Assembly (NCBI GenBank): GCA_023402075.1
Contig: JAEXCS010000014.1
Coordinates: forward strand, 1 to 64,000
Length of the DNA: 64,000 bases
DNA from: Bacillota bacterium
Lineage (GTDB): Bacteria; Bacillota; Clostridia; Oscillospirales; Oscillospiraceae
Direction: 5' to 3'
Shown here: positions 7,271-15,755 of the stretch, one piece after another
Position numbering within the stretch: the first letter of the stretch is position 1
Layout of the letters: every line of letters begins with the position of its first letter
Made by a program: the position numbers and the translations under genes
Notes under the pieces: model-generated
The model's input: only the letters and a program-made list of their open reading frames with translations
What the model was told of the DNA's origin: nothing
The model's database searches: none

Positions 7271-9490
7271 TTATTTAAGATTACTGCTGATGTATTGCCC
7301 GGCAACGCTAAGCACATAGTTCTGGCAGGCGGCACCGGTTTTCCAGTCAAAGTTTTCTCCGTAAATACCTGTGTTGGACAAAATGCGCACGCCCAGATAA
7401 GGAACACCATAGGTCTGGCAAATCTGCGCGGCGGCATCGGTTTCCATTTCCTCGCAGGAGGTTCCCACCGTCTTGTTCAGATAGAGCATCCGGTCAATCT
7501 GGTTGTTCCATTCGTTGGAGGAGCCGATGGTTCCTTCCACCACAGAGCCGTCGGTGTAGCCGCTCTTGACGGCGTTGGCCGCCTTCAGCAGGGCAGGGTC
7601 TGCATCATGATAGACAGACTTTGTAAAGGTGTCTTCAGCTCTGTCATAGGCGTAGACGCCGTTCATTTCAAAGGCCGTATAATCCACTCCGGCGCCTTTG
7701 GCGGAGGCAACGGTTTTCCATGCAGCGTAGTTGACCGTGCGCTTGCCAAGAACAATGTCATAGGTGTGCAGAGCCGGGTCGTGCCCGCCGGAGGTTCCCT
7801 GATCGATCACCGCAGAGGGATTGAAAAATTCCATGGCCAGCGCCGTGGAGGCTCCCGTATTGGCAAGGCCCTGTTCCGTACGGCAGACCACGACCGGATA
7901 GCCATTGTAGGTGCCGGACACATAGTCCCACTGGCCCAGCCTGTAAGAGGTAGGGTTACTCAGGGCGCTGATCATAGTGGTGGTTTCAATGCCCATTGCA
8001 CCTTCCAGAAGGATGGGTCGCTGGGTTTTATCATAGCTCTGGGTGTTCAGAGAGGTCTTTTCACTGTTGGCAGTCACAGAAGCGGGTGCGCTGCTGAGAT
8101 AGGAAGTGATATACTGCTTTGCCACATTGAGAACATAAGTCTGGCAGGCCGCGCCTGTTTTCCAGTCGAAGTTCTCACCATAGATTCCGGTATTAGAGAG
8201 AATCCGGATGCCTAAAAACGGAATGTTATAGGTTTTGCAAACTTGGGCAACTGCATTGGTTTCCATTTCCTCGCAGGATGACCCATAGGTTTCGTAAAGA
8301 TACAGCATACGGTCAATTTGATTATTCCATGCATCACTGGAATCAATGATGCCATTTACAACACTGCCCTGCGTATAAGTACCCTTGACGGCATTGGCAG
8401 CCTTCAGCAATGTGGCGTCGGCATCATAATAGACCTGCTGTGCAAATTCTCCGGCGGTCTTGTCATAGGCGTAAACGCCCTGCATTTCAATATCTTTGTA
8501 GTCCACACCGGCTCCCTTGGCAGATGCGCCTGATTTCCATCCGCTGCCGTCAAAAGACTGCTTGCCGATCACGATATCATAGGTGTGCAGAGCCGGGTCA
8601 TGCCCGCCTGAGGTACCCTGATTGATGACGGCGACCGGATTAAAAAACTCCATTGCCAGCGCGGTGGAGGCGGCTGCATTGGCCTGCCCCTGTTCGGTTC
8701 GGCAGACCACCACAGGGTAGCCGTAGTATGTTCCCGCCACGTAGTCATACTGGCCCAGCGTGTATTCCACCGGATCGGTCAGCGCTTCGATCATTGTGGT
8801 GGTTTCAATGCCCATGGCGCCTTCCAGCAGCAGCGGACGCTTGGCATGAGTATAAGCAGCTTCCGCTTTGCCGAAATAGTTATAGAGAATCTGAGCCAGC
8901 TGACCGCGGGTCACCGCGCCGGCGGGATTCAGCTTGTCTCCGCTGCCATTGATGATTCCGGAGCCGACGGCCATCTTCATGTAGGGCAGCGCATAGGAAG
9001 CCACCTGATCCACATCCTTATAGGCAGACAAATCTCCCCCTTGCAGGGTTACGCCGGTCAGCTCCGCGTAAGCGCACATCACCTTGACAAGCTGCTGACG
9101 GTTGAGCTTTGTGTCGGCGGAAAAGCCCGCAGACGTGCCTTCTGTCAGGCCGGTTTTTTTAGCCCATGTGGCAGCAGAGGCGTACCATGCGTCTGCCGGG
9201 ACATCCTGAAAAGCTGCCGCACCCGAAACAGACGGCGTTTTCTGAATGTTGTAAAGCGTTTGGAACAACTGGGCGCGGGTCACCGTGTTTCCGGCACGAA
9301 AGGTTCCATCCGCGTATCCGTTCATGTATTCCCGTTCCCATACAAACTGAACGGCTGCTGAAAATGTAGAATTTTCTGCCACATCGCCGGGGGCGGTCTT
9401 GCTTTCAGTTTTTGCGGAAACGGCCGTGGTCATGATTGTCAGCATTGATATTGCCAGAACCAAGGACAGCATTTTTTTCACTATGTTCAT
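7271..9490 (-). CDS. SLH-anchored protein with two tandem MTA/SAH nucleosidase-like domains
   Basis: The 739-residue product has a signal peptide (1-26), three S-layer-homology repeats (about 35-215; typical GYADGTFRAGNTVTRAQL) and two copies of a nucleoside-phosphorylase-type fold at about 217-455 and 490-739. Each copy keeps GAMGIE (the Glu matching E12 of E. coli MtnN), a glycine-rich AVI-QGTSGGHDP segment, and EEMET (matching E174). Each ends RILSNTG where MtnN has ISD, so the catalytic Asp is Asn in both copies. The protein should sit on the cell wall, an unusual place for this fold. The repeats are closely similar, suggesting recent internal duplication. GAGAGGAAACTGGAG precedes the ATG. 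It is transcribed alone between a promoter and a terminator. It could be an active nucleosidase of altered specificity or a nucleoside-binding surface protein. Confidence 0.85.
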   Translation of the reverse strand: MNIVKKMLSLVLAISMLTIMTTAVSAKTESKTAPGDVAENSTFSAAVQFVWEREYMNGYADGTFRAGNTVTRAQLFQTLYNIQKTPSVSGAAAFQDVPADAWYASAATWAKKTGLTEGTSAGFSADTKLNRQQLVKVMCAYAELTGVTLQGGDLSAYKDVDQVASYALPYMKMAVGSGIINGSGDKLNPAGAVTRGQLAQILYNYFGKAEAAYTHAKRPLLLEGAMGIETTTMIEALTDPVEYTLGQYDYVAGTYYGYPVVVCRTEQGQANAAASTALAMEFFNPVAVINQGTSGGHDPALHTYDIVIGKQSFDGSGWKSGASAKGAGVDYKDIEMQGVYAYDKTAGEFAQQVYYDADATLLKAANAVKGTYTQGSVVNGIIDSSDAWNNQIDRMLYLYETYGSSCEEMETNAVAQVCKTYNIPFLGIRILSNTGIYGENFDWKTGAACQTYVLNVAKQYITSYLSSAPASVTANSEKTSLNTQSYDKTQRPILLEGAMGIETTTMISALSNPTSYRLGQWDYVSGTYNGYPVVVCRTEQGLANTGASTALAMEFFNPSAVIDQGTSGGHDPALHTYDIVLGKRTVNYAAWKTVASAKGAGVDYTAFEMNGVYAYDRAEDTFTKSVYHDADPALLKAANAVKSGYTDGSVVEGTIGSSNEWNNQIDRMLYLNKTVGTSCEEMETDAAAQICQTYGVPYLGVRILSNTGIYGENFDWKTGAACQNYVLSVAGQYISSNLK

Positions 9491-9552
9491 TCTCCAGTTT
9501 CCTCTCTTCTCGTTGTGGTTACGCTTAAAGGTAGTACCTTATCTGAATTGGT

Positions 9553-9581
9553 ATTTTACAGGACTTTTAAATGAAATGCAA
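9553..9581 (-). promoter_or_regulatory. Sigma-A promoter of the SLH-nucleosidase gene
   Basis: On the minus strand, TTGCAT and TAAAAT are separated by 17 bases, about 60 bases before the start codon. Confidence 0.7.
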
Positions 9582-9614
9582 ATTAATTCTGAATTTTCGG
9601 CGATTTAAAAAAAG

Positions 9615-9634
9615 AAGCGGCTTTTCCGCCGCTT
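9615..9634. terminator. Short hairpin in the intergenic region
   Basis: A 7-bp GC-rich stem (AAGCGGC / GCCGCTT) has A tracts on its left side, so it could terminate minus-strand transcripts. The rest of 9491-9787 shows nothing else. Confidence 0.4.
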
Positions 9635-9787
9635 GTTTCCGTGCTTTTTACATCCTGACCTTATGCTTATACAGAAGAACGTACGCGTGTCCTTAAACAG
9701 CTCCGCAAAGGGTCGTTGCTTTTGCGCGCATGCTGTGTAAGAAGCAAGCTTCCAACTGATTACACAGAATTGACCAAAAAAGAACCG

Positions 9788-9816
9788 TTGACTTTTCTTG
9801 ATATACGGTGTTATAC
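9788..9816 (+). promoter_or_regulatory. Sigma-A promoter of the MATE gene
   Basis: TTGACT and TTATAC are separated by 17 bases. Predicted transcription starts near 9823, giving a leader of about 105 bases. Confidence 0.7.
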
Positions 9817-9859
9817 TTTTGTCACTCACTCGGAGGGCAAATCATTCGCAAGAAATGAT

Positions 9860-9911
9860 AAGCCGGATAAGGTGGCAGGCTGGAACGCTTGTTATCTTAT
9901 CCGGCTTTTTT
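9860..9911 (+). promoter_or_regulatory. Leader attenuator (intrinsic terminator before the MATE gene)
   Basis: A perfect 12-bp stem, AAGCCGGATAAG (9860-9871) with CTTATCCGGCTT (9896-9907), is followed by a T run and lies between the promoter and the gene. A second small hairpin (ATCATT/AATGAT, about 9841-9858) lies just before it. The arrangement suggests premature termination controlled by a ligand or by translation of a leader. Confidence 0.65.
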
Positions 9912-9927
9912 ATTTTGGGAGGAACAC

Positions 9928-11271
9928 ATGGATTTATTGAATGGAAATTTGAAAACGCTTTATTTAAAATATTTAACCGCTTCTTTTGGAAGTGCCCTGA
10001 TCACCTCCATATATGGCTTGGTTGATATGGTGATGGTGGGGCAGTATCACGGGCCTTCCGGGTCTGCTGCAATGGCTGTGATTGCCCCGGTCTGGAATAT
10101 TATATATAGCTTTGGCCTGCTTTCAGGCATTGGCGGCTCTGTATTATTCAGTTCCTGCCGGGGAAGAGGCGACCGCTCCGCTTCGAATGAATATTTTTCT
10201 GCGGCAGTTATTTTAACGTCGGCATTTGCAGCCATCCTTTGGTGCGTGGTGGCTTTTTTCGATAAGCCGCTGCTTCTTTTATTTGGTGCTGACGAGACGC
10301 TGCTGCCTCTTGCAAAGCAATACTTACTTCCTGTTAAATTTACCGTCCCGGTCTTCCTGTTTATGCAGCTTCTGTCCGCTTTTTTGCGCAATGATTCTAA
10401 TCCGGGGCTGGCGACAAAAGCGGTTGTAATGGGCGGCATTTTCAATATTGCGGGAGATTACTTGCTTGTGTTTACCTTCGATATGGGCATACTGGGCGCG
10501 GGCATTGCAACAGCATGTGGCGCATGCTTATCTCTCGCTGTTATGTCAATGCATTTTTTTAGCACGAAAAACACGCTTAGCTTTGCCCGTCCATCCCGTT
10601 TTTCTCTGAAATTCCGCCAGATTCTTACAACGGGCTTTTCCACCTTCTTGATTGACATTGCTATGGGCATCCTGACAATGCTGTTTAACCGGCAAATTAT
10701 GCGCTATTCCGGAACTGATGCACTGGCCGTTTACGGGATTATCGTAAATATCAGCACATTTGTCCAATGCTGTGCTTATGGCATCGGTCAGGCTGCCCAA
10801 CCAATTTTATCCACCAATTTTGGCGCAGAGAAGAAGGAGCGAATTCGGCTGCTGCTTCGATATAATTTAATTTCCGTGGCGGCAGTCAGTGGCTTTTGGG
10901 TTGCTCTTACCATGGCCATCCCGCAGGCATTTGTCTACCTGTTTATGGCGCCTACGGAATCGGTTCTTATTGCCGCGCCCGGAATTATGCGCACCTATTG
11001 CGCATCGTTTTTGATATTACCGCTCAATATTTATTCCACCTACTATTTTCAAGCCGTTATGAAACCGGCTACTTCATTTTTTATTTCGGTTGCACGCGGC
11101 ATTGTAATTAGCGGAACGCTGATCCTTCTTCTCCCAATTTTCGGGGGAGGAACCGCCCTGTGGTTTGCCATGCCGATAACGGAGTTGATGGTTGCAATTT
11201 TTGTTATTTACTCCATGATCAAGCATGTAAAGCATTTGCGCTTTATCAACCAACCGGCGGAAAATTTGTAA
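9928..11271 (+). CDS. MATE-family efflux transporter
   Basis: The 447-residue product has about 12 membrane segments and the pattern of MATE Na+/H+-coupled multidrug exporters. These include the N-terminal SIYGLVDMVMVGQYHG element (residues about 25-45), the pseudo-repeat in the second half (IDIAMGILTMLFNRQIMRYSG, about 240) and a short polar C-terminus. Length matches the family. It is likely to sit in the cytoplasmic membrane and export drugs, metabolites or cationic compounds; the substrate cannot be read from the sequence. ATG 9928 was chosen because GGGAGGA lies seven bases upstream. Expression is probably controlled through the leader terminator. No regulator gene adjoins it. Confidence 0.9.
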   Translation: MDLLNGNLKTLYLKYLTASFGSALITSIYGLVDMVMVGQYHGPSGSAAMAVIAPVWNIIYSFGLLSGIGGSVLFSSCRGRGDRSASNEYFSAAVILTSAFAAILWCVVAFFDKPLLLLFGADETLLPLAKQYLLPVKFTVPVFLFMQLLSAFLRNDSNPGLATKAVVMGGIFNIAGDYLLVFTFDMGILGAGIATACGACLSLAVMSMHFFSTKNTLSFARPSRFSLKFRQILTTGFSTFLIDIAMGILTMLFNRQIMRYSGTDALAVYGIIVNISTFVQCCAYGIGQAAQPILSTNFGAEKKERIRLLLRYNLISVAAVSGFWVALTMAIPQAFVYLFMAPTESVLIAAPGIMRTYCASFLILPLNIYSTYYFQAVMKPATSFFISVARGIVISGTLILLLPIFGGGTALWFAMPITELMVAIFVIYSMIKHVKHLRFINQPAENL

Positions 11272-11676
11272 TTTGCATCATCGTCATTTCTTTACAGGGC
11301 AGGCTTGCAGGGATAGCGGCGCCCGAACTCCCGGTGAGGATTGTTGCTGCCACGCAGGCGGATTTGTCTGTCTGAGGTATTCTCTGTGACATATGGCTTT
11401 TGCGCATAATGACAGCAAAGGCCGAGACAAAACATAGTTTTGTCCCGGCCCCTATTTTACACTGCAAAAAATTCGGGGTGGCGTTGATTGCTAATTCGTG
11501 GTTTCGGCGTTGAACTGGTCTTACGCAAAGTCAGCGGAGATGGAAGCGAGCTTATTCTGGGTGTTTGCATCCTCGCTGGCGGATTTGGCGGCGGTACTGG
11601 TGATGCTCTGCACCCGATTCGGGCTTACGCTTCAACCGGTGGCTTAGCGGGATACCAGTATGGAGCGGCTCGTTTT
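11272..11676. other. Intergenic stretch between MATE and sigK genes
   Basis: The only clear element is the terminator at 11420-11456. A 49-codon hydrophobic reading frame from GTG 11498 to TAG 11645 has no convincing ribosome site and is not called as a gene. Confidence 0.5.
11420..11456 (+). terminator. Terminator between the MATE and sigK genes
   Basis: A 14-bp stem with one mismatch (11420-11433 with 11437-11450) and a 3-base loop is followed by CCTATTTT. It lies about 150 bases after the MATE gene. Confidence 0.65.
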
Positions 11677-12366
11677 CTATTCCCGTCCCTGAAATGCCTC
11701 CCGCAGTTTGGCCAGTGCTTTTGTCTCCAGTCGCGATACGTAGCTTCGGGAGATCCCGAAGGATGAGGCCACCTCCCGCTGGGTCAGGGGCACCGTGCCG
11801 CCCAAACCGTACCGCAGGCGGATGATTTCCGCCTCCCGCCGGGTTAGTGTTTCCGCCACAAGGCGGCGCAGGCGCAAAGCGTCGTCTCGGTCCTGTATGT
11901 CGTCCAGCATTGTGTCGTTGACGCCCACCACATCCATAAGCTGCAAGGCGTTGCCCTCTTTGTCCGTGTCAATGGAGTCCGCAAGAGACACGTCGCCCTG
12001 AAGTTTTTTCTGGCTGCGGAAATACATCAGAATTTCATTTTCAATGCACCGTGCCGCGTAGGTGGCAAGCCGAGCGCCCTTGGACGCGTCAAAGGTGGAA
12101 ACGCCCTTGATCAGGCCGATGGTGCCGATGGAAAGCAGGTCCTCCTGATTGCTCTGGGCACAGTAGTATTTTTTCACCACATGGGCCACCAGACGCAGGT
12201 TTCGCTCAATCAGCGCGTCCCGCGCCTTCATGTCTCCCTCGGCCATCAGGCGGAGATATTCCCGCTCCTCCTCCGATGTCAGAGGTTTTGGAAACGAGCC
12301 ACCTCCGTTGAGCCGCAGGGTAAAAAGCAGCGTATTGGCAAACAGCAGCAGTGCCGCAGTCAGCAT
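11677..12366 (-). CDS. sigK: RNA polymerase sigma-K factor (mother-cell sporulation sigma)
   Basis: The 229-residue product begins with a hydrophobic pro-sequence (MLTAALLLFANTLLFTLRL) followed by FPKPLTSEEEREYLRLMAEGD, as in pro-sigma-K. It therefore probably needs proteolytic activation at the forespore membrane. Region 2 (RNLRLVAHVVKKYY, DLLSIGTIGLIKGVSTFD, LATYAARCIENEILMYFRSQKK) and region 4 (RREAEIIRLRYGLGG, TQREVASSFGISRSYVSRLETKAL) are complete. The gene is uninterrupted: no skin-type element splits it. ATG 12366 follows GAGGGAGGG; an upstream in-frame ATG gives eight extra residues before the pro-sequence. A sigma-E-type promoter lies about 100 bases upstream, in keeping with mother-cell timing. 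Confidence 0.95.
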   Translation of the reverse strand: MLTAALLLFANTLLFTLRLNGGGSFPKPLTSEEEREYLRLMAEGDMKARDALIERNLRLVAHVVKKYYCAQSNQEDLLSIGTIGLIKGVSTFDASKGARLATYAARCIENEILMYFRSQKKLQGDVSLADSIDTDKEGNALQLMDVVGVNDTMLDDIQDRDDALRLRRLVAETLTRREAEIIRLRYGLGGTVPLTQREVASSFGISRSYVSRLETKALAKLREAFQGRE

Positions 12367-12466
12367 AAGCCCTCCCTCTTGGCGGCGCATTCTGCGCCGC
12401 CTCTGCCGCTTTTATGAAGCGAGCGGTCCGCCGATTCAAAGACGCACCCACCGCGCCCTCTTCGCT

Positions 12467-12494
12467 ATCCTATGCGGCGGCGGCAGGTCCCTAT
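12467..12494 (-). promoter_or_regulatory. Sigma-E-type promoter of sigK
   Basis: On the minus strand, ATA (12494-12492) is followed after 17 bases by CATAGGAT (12474-12467). This matches the sigma-E pattern ATA-N16/18-CATANNNT. The same -10 octamer occurs before the SleC-like gene and before spoIIID. Confidence 0.65.
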
Positions 12495-12592
12495 GAACGG
12501 GAATTACCGTCTGGCAAAAGCAAAAAGGCACGTTTGGCGGCCCGCTTTCCTGCTGTGGATTTACCGAAAGCAAGGAATGGGTTCAAGAAAAA

Positions 12593-12620
12593 GCGGGGCC
12601 GGACAAATGTCCGGCCCCGC
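12593..12620 (-). terminator. Terminator of the nucleoside ABC operon
   Basis: A perfect 12-bp GC stem (12593-12604 with 12609-12620) with loop AAAT lies 26 bases past the stop of the solute-binding protein gene; on the minus strand it is followed by TTTTTCTT. Confidence 0.85.
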
Positions 12621-12646
12621 CTGCGTTGTTTCCTTTGTTTGAAAGC

Positions 12647-13690
12647 TTAGCCGGGGAAAGTACCCTCGGTCATCTGGGTAATGTAGTTTCTGTAAGAATC
12701 CTGAATGTCGGTGGAAACCAACTCGTCGTTGAAGGTACCAATGGCCAGGCAGTTGTTATCATAAGAGCCGTAGATGGTCTTGTTGCCAAAGCTTCCGGCC
12801 TCCACGTCCTGCATAGCCAGCTTCAGCATACCGGCATTGTCGGTGACCACGGAGCCGATCAGGCAGGGGTTCTGGCCCAGAGCCACCAGATCGGCGGGCT
12901 GGCCAATGTCAAAGATGGCAATCTCGCCGCTGCCGTTGGCTGCATCGATGGCCTGACGGGCGCCGGAGTCCACGGCGGAAGCGTCGCCAAAGAACACGTC
13001 GGCCTTCTGGGAGATCATGCCGTTGGCAAGCTCCATGCCCTTGGCCACGTCGTTGAAGGAGCCTGCATAGGCGGAGAGAACGGTGATGTCGGGATTGATG
13101 GCCTTGGCGGCCTTCTCAAAACCGGCCAGCTTCGCCTTGGTGGTGTCAATTTCCATGCCGCCGATGAAGCCCAAAACATTGGTCTTGCTCATCAGGCCCG
13201 CCAGTGCGCCGGCCATATAGCCGATCTGGTCGGCGTCGGGCAGAATGCTGGTGATGTTGTCGGTGGGCAGGGTGGTGGCGCCGTTGAGCACCGCGAACGC
13301 AATATCGGGATAGTCCTTGGCAACCTGCGCGGTGGCGTCGGAATACTGGTTGCCGGGCAGGAAGATCATGTCATAGCCCATATCGCAAAAGCCCATCATG
13401 GAGTTGGCATAGTCGGACTGGGCCACGCTGTCGGCATAGTTGGTTTCCCAGCCCAGTTCGGCGGCGGCAGATTCCATGGCGTTGTAGCAGGCGGCGCCCC
13501 ATCCGCCATCGGAAATGCTGGAGTCGCAGATCATGGCAACCTTATAGACCTTGTCGCCAGCGCCGGAAGCGGCGGCGCTGCCCGCAGAGCCGCTGGTGGA
13601 CGCAGGGGGAGTGGAGCCGCCGCCACAGGCCGCAAGAGACACGGTCATGGCAAGCGCAAGAGCCAGTGCAAAGAATTTCTTCATTTTCAT
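12647..13690 (-). CDS. BMP/PnrA-family solute-binding lipoprotein
   Basis: The 347-residue lipoprotein has a lipobox (SLAACGGG; Cys near residue 21), a Ser/Ala/Gly-rich linker and then the Bmp domain (YKVAMICDSSISDGGWGAACYNAMESAA). This family (PnrA/TmpC, BMP) binds purine or other nucleosides for ABC import. FLPGNQYSD, VLGFIGGME and DVFFGDASAVDSGARQAI are typical family blocks. It is the last gene of a four-gene operon, after the ATPase and two permeases; in many genomes the binding protein comes first. The strong terminator follows it. The substrate is probably a nucleoside, by family only. Confidence 0.9.
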   Translation of the reverse strand: MKMKKFFALALALAMTVSLAACGGGSTPPASTSGSAGSAAASGAGDKVYKVAMICDSSISDGGWGAACYNAMESAAAELGWETNYADSVAQSDYANSMMGFCDMGYDMIFLPGNQYSDATAQVAKDYPDIAFAVLNGATTLPTDNITSILPDADQIGYMAGALAGLMSKTNVLGFIGGMEIDTTKAKLAGFEKAAKAINPDITVLSAYAGSFNDVAKGMELANGMISQKADVFFGDASAVDSGARQAIDAANGSGEIAIFDIGQPADLVALGQNPCLIGSVVTDNAGMLKLAMQDVEAGSFGNKTIYGSYDNNCLAIGTFNDELVSTDIQDSYRNYITQMTEGTFPG

Positions 13691-13756
13691 TTTCCTCCGT
13701 AATTCAGATTTTGGGTTGGTAACTTTATCAAAAGGCGGGCGCCTGATGAACGGGTT

Positions 13757-14677
13757 TCAGCGCTCCTCGCGCATATACGGCTTTCCGTTGGACGCGGGGC
13801 CGGATTTTTTGATGCCCAGCACGGCCAGCGCCGCCAGCGTGAAGAGATAGGGGATCATCTGGAATAACTGATAGGGTGTGGAGGCACTGAAAATTTGCAG
13901 ACGGAGCTGAAGCGCGTCGCAGAAGCCGAAGAGCAGGCAGGCCATCAGCACGCCGCCCGCGCTCCACCGGCCGAAGATGACCGCCGACAGGGCGATGAAG
14001 CCGCGTCCGGCCACCACGCCGTCGGAATACGTATTGACATAGCAGGTGGTGAGATATGCGCCGCCAATCCCTGCCAGCGCGCCGCAGATGATGCAGGCCA
14101 CGTATTTCTGGCGGATAACGTTGATGCCCAGCGTTTCCGCTGCCTTGGGATACTCGCCCACGGCCTTGTAGTTGAGGCCTGCCTTGGTCCGGTTGAAGAA
14201 AACGGCTGTAAAAACCACCATCAGATAGGCAAAGTAGACCATGGGGGTCTGGTCAAAGAGAAGCTTTCCCAAAAAGGGAATGTCCTTCAAGCCGGGAATT
14301 GCCACGGTGGGCATCAGGGACGCCTGCGCCAGCGTGGAGCTGACGCCAAAGTAAACCCGGTAGATAAAGGACGCCACCGCAGGCGCGAAAATATTGATGG
14401 CCATGCCATAGACAATCTGGGGCGCGCACAGGGAAATGGTGCAGTAGGCGTAAATCATGTTAATCAGCACGCCGCCGCAGGCCCCCGCCACGATGCCCAG
14501 AAAGGGACTGCCTGAGATAAAGGAAACCATAAAGCCCGTCAGCGCGCCGAAGGCCATAATGCCGTCCAGACCGATGTTGACAAGACCTGCCCGCTCGGAG
14601 TAAAGTTCCGCGAGGGCCACCATCAGGATGGGGGTTGCCATGCGGATGGTGGAGAGAATCAGTTCACCGATATCCAT
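13757..14677 (-). CDS. Nucleoside-type ABC transporter permease (second subunit)
   Basis: This 306-residue integral membrane protein belongs to the BPD_transp_2 class used by ribose and nucleoside importers (NupQ/YufQ-like). Eight to nine hydrophobic segments are visible. LAELYSERAGLVNIGLDGIMAFGAL near residue 22 and the cytoplasmic-loop motif GEYPKAAETLGINVIRQKY near 180 are characteristic. Its ATG at 14677 is two bases from the stop of the upstream permease (14679), so the two are co-translated. It should pair with that permease to form the channel energised by the ATPase at 15756. Confidence 0.9.
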   Translation of the reverse strand: MDIGELILSTIRMATPILMVALAELYSERAGLVNIGLDGIMAFGALTGFMVSFISGSPFLGIVAGACGGVLINMIYAYCTISLCAPQIVYGMAINIFAPAVASFIYRVYFGVSSTLAQASLMPTVAIPGLKDIPFLGKLLFDQTPMVYFAYLMVVFTAVFFNRTKAGLNYKAVGEYPKAAETLGINVIRQKYVACIICGALAGIGGAYLTTCYVNTYSDGVVAGRGFIALSAVIFGRWSAGGVLMACLLFGFCDALQLRLQIFSASTPYQLFQMIPYLFTLAALAVLGIKKSGPASNGKPYMREER

Positions 14678-14678
14678 A

Positions 14679-15740
14679 TTACTTCACCGCTCCCTTCTTT
14701 TCCAAATGGTTTGAAAGCCACTGGCGGATGTCCGGCAGCTTGACCAGCGCGGTTCCTGCCACAGCGAAAACAATCACCAAAGCCTGAATGATACCGATGA
14801 CAGAGGTGGGAACGCCGGTTCCGGCCTGCATGGTGTTTGCGCCGGTGCGCAGCACCGCGAAGAAGTAGGCCACCACCACCGTGGCCACCGGGTTAAGCTG
14901 GGCAATCAGCGCCATGGCCACGCCGTCAAATCCGTATCCCACGGCATAGCCGCTGATCAGGCGGTACTGGGTGCCCAGCAGCTCCACGCTGCCGCCCAGA
15001 CCCGCGATGGCGCCGGAGACAATAAAGCTGTACAGAATGTACTTTTTCACGCTGAAGCCGTTGAACTCGGCGGCGGTCATGTTCAGGCCCACTGCCCGAA
15101 GCTGAAAGCCCTTGGAGGTGCTGAACAGGAAATACTGCACCACCGCGGCTGCTGCCAGGGCAATGACGATGCCCCAGGTGACCCGCAGGTCGGGAAAGAT
15201 GCGCTGAAGCTGGGTGGCGTCCGGCACGGCGGCGGTCTGGGGGACGTTGCCTTCCCGCAAAACGCTGGTGTACAAAAGGCCCATGAACAGGGCTGCTACA
15301 TAGTTGAGCATGATGGAGACGATCATCTCGTTCAGGCCCCGCGTGATTTTCAAAATGCCGGGAATCGCGCCCCACAGGCCGCCTGCCACCGCGCCGAAGA
15401 GCAGGCAGAGCAGTGTGGCCCCCGGCCCTTCAATGCCCCAAGTGGTGGCCACCCAGCAGGTGGCGATGGAGCCCATGATAAACTGCCCCTCACCGCCAAG
15501 ATTAAACACGCCGCAGCGATAGGCAAAGCAGGCGCAAAGGCCGGTGAAGATCAGGGGCGTTGCCTTTACCAGCGTGGAGGCAATATTACTGGCCTTGCCG
15601 AAGGCGCCCTGAAACAGATACCCCACGGCGCTGACGGGGTTGCTCCCCAAAGCCGTGATGATGATGGTACCGATGACAAAGGCCAGCAGCACAGAGGCCA
15701 GCGGCACCAGAACACTCACCAGATTCTTTCTGATTTTCAT
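14679..15740 (-). CDS. Nucleoside-type ABC transporter permease (first subunit)
   Basis: This 353-residue membrane protein is of the NupP/YufP type. After a basic start (MKIRKNLVSV) come hydrophobic helices, the RCGVFNLGGEGQFIMGSI motif near 75, which matches the conserved loop of this permease class, and GLNMTAAEFNGFSVKKY near 235, where the ATPase coupling loop is expected. It lies 15 bases after the ATPase gene and two bases before the second permease. The two permeases are related to each other, as usual for these heterodimers. Confidence 0.9.
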   Translation of the reverse strand: MKIRKNLVSVLVPLASVLLAFVIGTIIITALGSNPVSAVGYLFQGAFGKASNIASTLVKATPLIFTGLCACFAYRCGVFNLGGEGQFIMGSIATCWVATTWGIEGPGATLLCLLFGAVAGGLWGAIPGILKITRGLNEMIVSIMLNYVAALFMGLLYTSVLREGNVPQTAAVPDATQLQRIFPDLRVTWGIVIALAAAAVVQYFLFSTSKGFQLRAVGLNMTAAEFNGFSVKKYILYSFIVSGAIAGLGGSVELLGTQYRLISGYAVGYGFDGVAMALIAQLNPVATVVVAYFFAVLRTGANTMQAGTGVPTSVIGIIQALVIVFAVAGTALVKLPDIRQWLSNHLEKKGAVK

Positions 15741-15755
15741 ACAATCCCGTCCCCC

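Noticed and set aside
8000..8830. Repeated DNA blocks about 820 bases apart as a mobile repeat
   Set aside because: They are explained by the duplicated nucleosidase-like domains within one gene.
11498..11647. 49-codon hydrophobic frame beginning with GTG before sigK
   Set aside because: It reads like a possible membrane peptide, but no adequate ribosome site or homolog memory supports it; the internal ATG touches its only GGAG.
12626..13702. Plus-strand Gly/Val/His-rich frame of 358 codons opposite the BMP lipoprotein
   Set aside because: It is antisense to an intact lipoprotein gene; the repeated GG/VV composition is typical of shadow frames.
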